Part shown: positions 62,351 through 64,000 of the stretch, piece after piece
How the letters are laid out: each line of letters starts with the position of its first letter
How positions within the stretch are numbered: the first letter of the stretch is position 1
Origin: Paucimonas lemoignei
Lineage (GTDB): Bacteria > Pseudomonadota > Gammaproteobacteria > Pseudomonadales > Pseudomonadaceae
Assembly: GCA_900475325.1 (NCBI GenBank)
Contig: LS483371.1
Span: forward strand, 5,307,501 to 5,371,500
Reading direction: 5' to 3'
DNA: 64,000 nucleotides
The notes under the pieces: generated by a model
What the model was told of the DNA's origin: nothing
Database searches by the model: none
The model's input: only the letters and a program-made list of their open reading frames with translations
Translations under genes and position numbers: made by a program

Positions 62351-63871
62351 ATGCGCTGGATCACCACCCCCGGCTGGCCCGGTAACCTGCTGGCCGTGGT
62401 GGCTGGCGCGCTGACCACCCTCGCCCTCGCCCCGTTCGATATCTGGCCGCTGGCGCTGGTGGCCCTGGCGATGTTCTATCTGGGCCTGCGCAATCTCAGC
62501 CCACGTCAGGCGCTGGGTCGGGGCTGGTGCTTTGGTTTCGGCCTGTTTGGCGCTGGCACCAGCTGGATCTACGTCAGCATTCATAACTTCGGTGGCGCAT
62601 CGGTGTTGCTGGCAGGCTTTCTCATGCTGCTGTTCATCGCCTGCATCGCCTGGTTCTTCGCCTTGCCTGCCTGGCTGTGGGCACGCTGGATTCGCCGCAA
62701 CGAAGCACCCCTGGCAGACGCCCTCGCGTTCGCTGCGTTGTGGCTGGTTCAGGAAGCCTTTCGGGGTTGGTTCCTTACTGGCTTCCCGTGGCTGTACTCC
62801 GGTTATAGCCAACTGGACGGGCCGTTGTCGGCGCTCGCACCGATTGGCGGCATGTGGCTGATTTCCTTCACCCTCGCGCTGACCGCCGCACTGTTGTGCA
62901 ACCTGCCCCGCTTGCGGGCACGTAAATCGTTTCTCGCGGCAGGCGTGGTGCTGCTGTTCGCGCCCTGGATCCTCAGCCTCGCCCTGAAAAGCCATGCCTG
63001 GACCTCGCCCGCAGGCGCGCCGCTAAAAGTCGTGGCCATGCAGGGCAACATCGAACAACAGATGAAGTGGGACCCGCAGCAGCTCAACGCGCAACTGGCC
63101 CTGTACCGCGACATGACGTTCCGCTCGCAGCAGGCCGACTTGATCATCTGGCCGGAAACCGCCGTACCGGTGCTCAAGGAGTCCGCTGAGGGCTATCTGA
63201 AAATGATGAGTCAGTTCGCGGCAGAGCGCGGCTCGGCGTTGATTACCGGCGTGCCACTGCGCGAGAAAGGTGAGCGCGGTGAGAATCGCTATTACAACGC
63301 AATCACCGTCGTCGGTCAGGGCGAAGGCACCTACATGAAACAGAAGCTGGTGCCGTTTGGTGAATATGTGCCGCTGCAGGACTTGCTGCGGGGCCTGATC
63401 GCCTTCTTCGACTTGCCGATGTCGGACTTCGCGCGCGGCCCAAGCGATCAAGCGATGTTGCAGGCCAAGGGCTATCAAATCGCGCCATTCATTTGTTACG
63501 AAGTCGTTTATCCGGAGTTCGCCGCCGGGCTCTCAGCCCAGAGCGATTTGCTGCTGACCGTCAGCAACGACACTTGGTTTGGCACCTCGATTGGACCGTT
63601 GCAACACCTGCAAATGGCACAGATGCGCGCCCTTGAAGCAGGACGCTGGATGATCCGCTCGACGAATAACGGCGTCACCGCGCTAATTGACCCCTTCGGC
63701 AAAATCACCACCCGCATCCCGCAGTTCGAACGCGGCGTGATGTACGGCGAAGTCGTGCCCATGCACGAACTGACTCCGTACCTGCGCTGGCGCTCATGGC
63801 CCATGGTGTTTGTCTGCGTGCTGTTGATCGGCTGGGCGCTGGTGGCGGGACGGATTTCCAAGACGGTTTAG
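62351..63871 (+). CDS. lnt: Apolipoprotein N-acyltransferase
   Basis: This 506-aa inner-membrane enzyme adds the third acyl chain to lipoproteins. It has about seven or eight hydrophobic segments, six of them in the first 220 residues, then the CN-hydrolase domain with the triad glutamate in LIIWPETAVPVL, lysine in MKQKLVPFGEYVPL and cysteine in APFICYEVVYPEF, and a final helix (MVFVCVLLIGWALVAG). The N-terminus has the LALAPFDIWPLALVALAMFYLGLRN segment typical of Lnt. It closes the miaB-lnt cluster (PA3980-PA3984 in PAO1). Confidence 0.94.
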   Translation: MRWITTPGWPGNLLAVVAGALTTLALAPFDIWPLALVALAMFYLGLRNLSPRQALGRGWCFGFGLFGAGTSWIYVSIHNFGGASVLLAGFLMLLFIACIAWFFALPAWLWARWIRRNEAPLADALAFAALWLVQEAFRGWFLTGFPWLYSGYSQLDGPLSALAPIGGMWLISFTLALTAALLCNLPRLRARKSFLAAGVVLLFAPWILSLALKSHAWTSPAGAPLKVVAMQGNIEQQMKWDPQQLNAQLALYRDMTFRSQQADLIIWPETAVPVLKESAEGYLKMMSQFAAERGSALITGVPLREKGERGENRYYNAITVVGQGEGTYMKQKLVPFGEYVPLQDLLRGLIAFFDLPMSDFARGPSDQAMLQAKGYQIAPFICYEVVYPEFAAGLSAQSDLLLTVSNDTWFGTSIGPLQHLQMAQMRALEAGRWMIRSTNNGVTALIDPFGKITTRIPQFERGVMYGEVVPMHELTPYLRWRSWPMVFVCVLLIGWALVAGRISKTV

Positions 63872-63888
63872 GATTGCACGCATATACC

Positions 63889-63981
63889 CCTGTGGGACCT
63901 AGGCTTGCCCGCGAAGAACGATAACGCGGTGTGTCTGGCTAACCGCGTCGTTCCTATCGCGGGCAAGCCCCGCTCCCACAG
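63889..63981. repeat. REPIN, GGCTTGCCCGCGAAGAACG type
   Basis: CCTGTGGGACCTAGGCTTGC and its partner GCAAGCCCCGCTCCCACA form arms around AACGATAACGCGGTGTGTCT. This core, with CTTGCCCGCGAA, differs from the other copies. The arms are less well matched at GACCTAGG / CCCCGC. It follows lnt by 17 bp. Confidence 0.85.
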
Positions 63982-64000
63982 ACGACCGCGTTTCCATGTG

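Overview
The window is chromosomal DNA of a Pseudomonas, most like the fluorescens/syringae side of the genus. The support is the high GC content, dense close-packed genes, many REP/REPIN repeats of the GTGGGAGCGAGCTTGCTCGCGAA type, and gene orders I recall from P. aeruginosa PAO1. Two PAO1-like blocks lie on one stretch: about 1-19.5 kb resembles the PA0130-PA0148 neighbourhood, and about 33-64 kb resembles PA3950-PA3984. I saw no tRNA, rRNA, CRISPR array, phage gene or transposase.

Region 1 (0.1-20.2 kb) handles beta-alanine and nucleobases. It holds bauC-bauA with a divergent LysR gene, an NCS2 nucleobase permease, a RutR-like TetR regulator, a YigZ protein, and a BMP-type nucleoside ABC transporter. 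The transporter's binding-protein gene lies 4.9 kb from its ATPase and permease genes. An 8-oxoguanine-deaminase-like enzyme, a 2OG-Fe(II) oxygenase and an adenine/adenosine deaminase follow. Two promoters, for the permease and the binding protein, share a RutR-like palindrome at identical spacing from a TTGCA -35 box. A MerR gene, an SDR gene, a small membrane protein and a Ca2+/H+ antiporter-like gene are interspersed.

Region 2 (20.2-33 kb) holds a Bcr/CflA efflux gene and a copper module (copZ, an unknown periplasmic protein, copA, cueR) with a CueR box before both copZ and copA. It continues with a RIO-type kinase, an AraC regulator with an SBF-like symporter, and a thiolase / long FabG / MaoC set for acyl-CoA metabolism.

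Region 3 (33-51.6 kb) holds a RhlE-type helicase, a DEDDh exonuclease, a NYN protein, a large inverted-repeat element, DUF2076, YciC-like and EEP proteins, and hrpB. An Abi-like gene of lower GC looks acquired. Then come an alpha/beta hydrolase, a lipoprotein, a CDF transporter, a glutamine-rich secreted protein, an Lrp regulator, DUF2788, a pseudouridine synthase, AMP nucleosidase and an AidB-like acyl-CoA dehydrogenase.

Region 4 (51.8-64 kb) is a conserved core block: a LadS-like sensor kinase lacking a receiver domain, thiD-thiE-hemL, a Sel1-repeat protein, DUF1820, and miaB-phoH-ybeY-corC-lnt.

About two dozen REPINs or remnants sit between genes. Other non-coding features are a nested-helix candidate RNA at 7.35-7.43 kb, three DnaA-box-like 9-mers in the same gap, a perfect 16-bp inverted repeat before thiD, and five intrinsic terminators.
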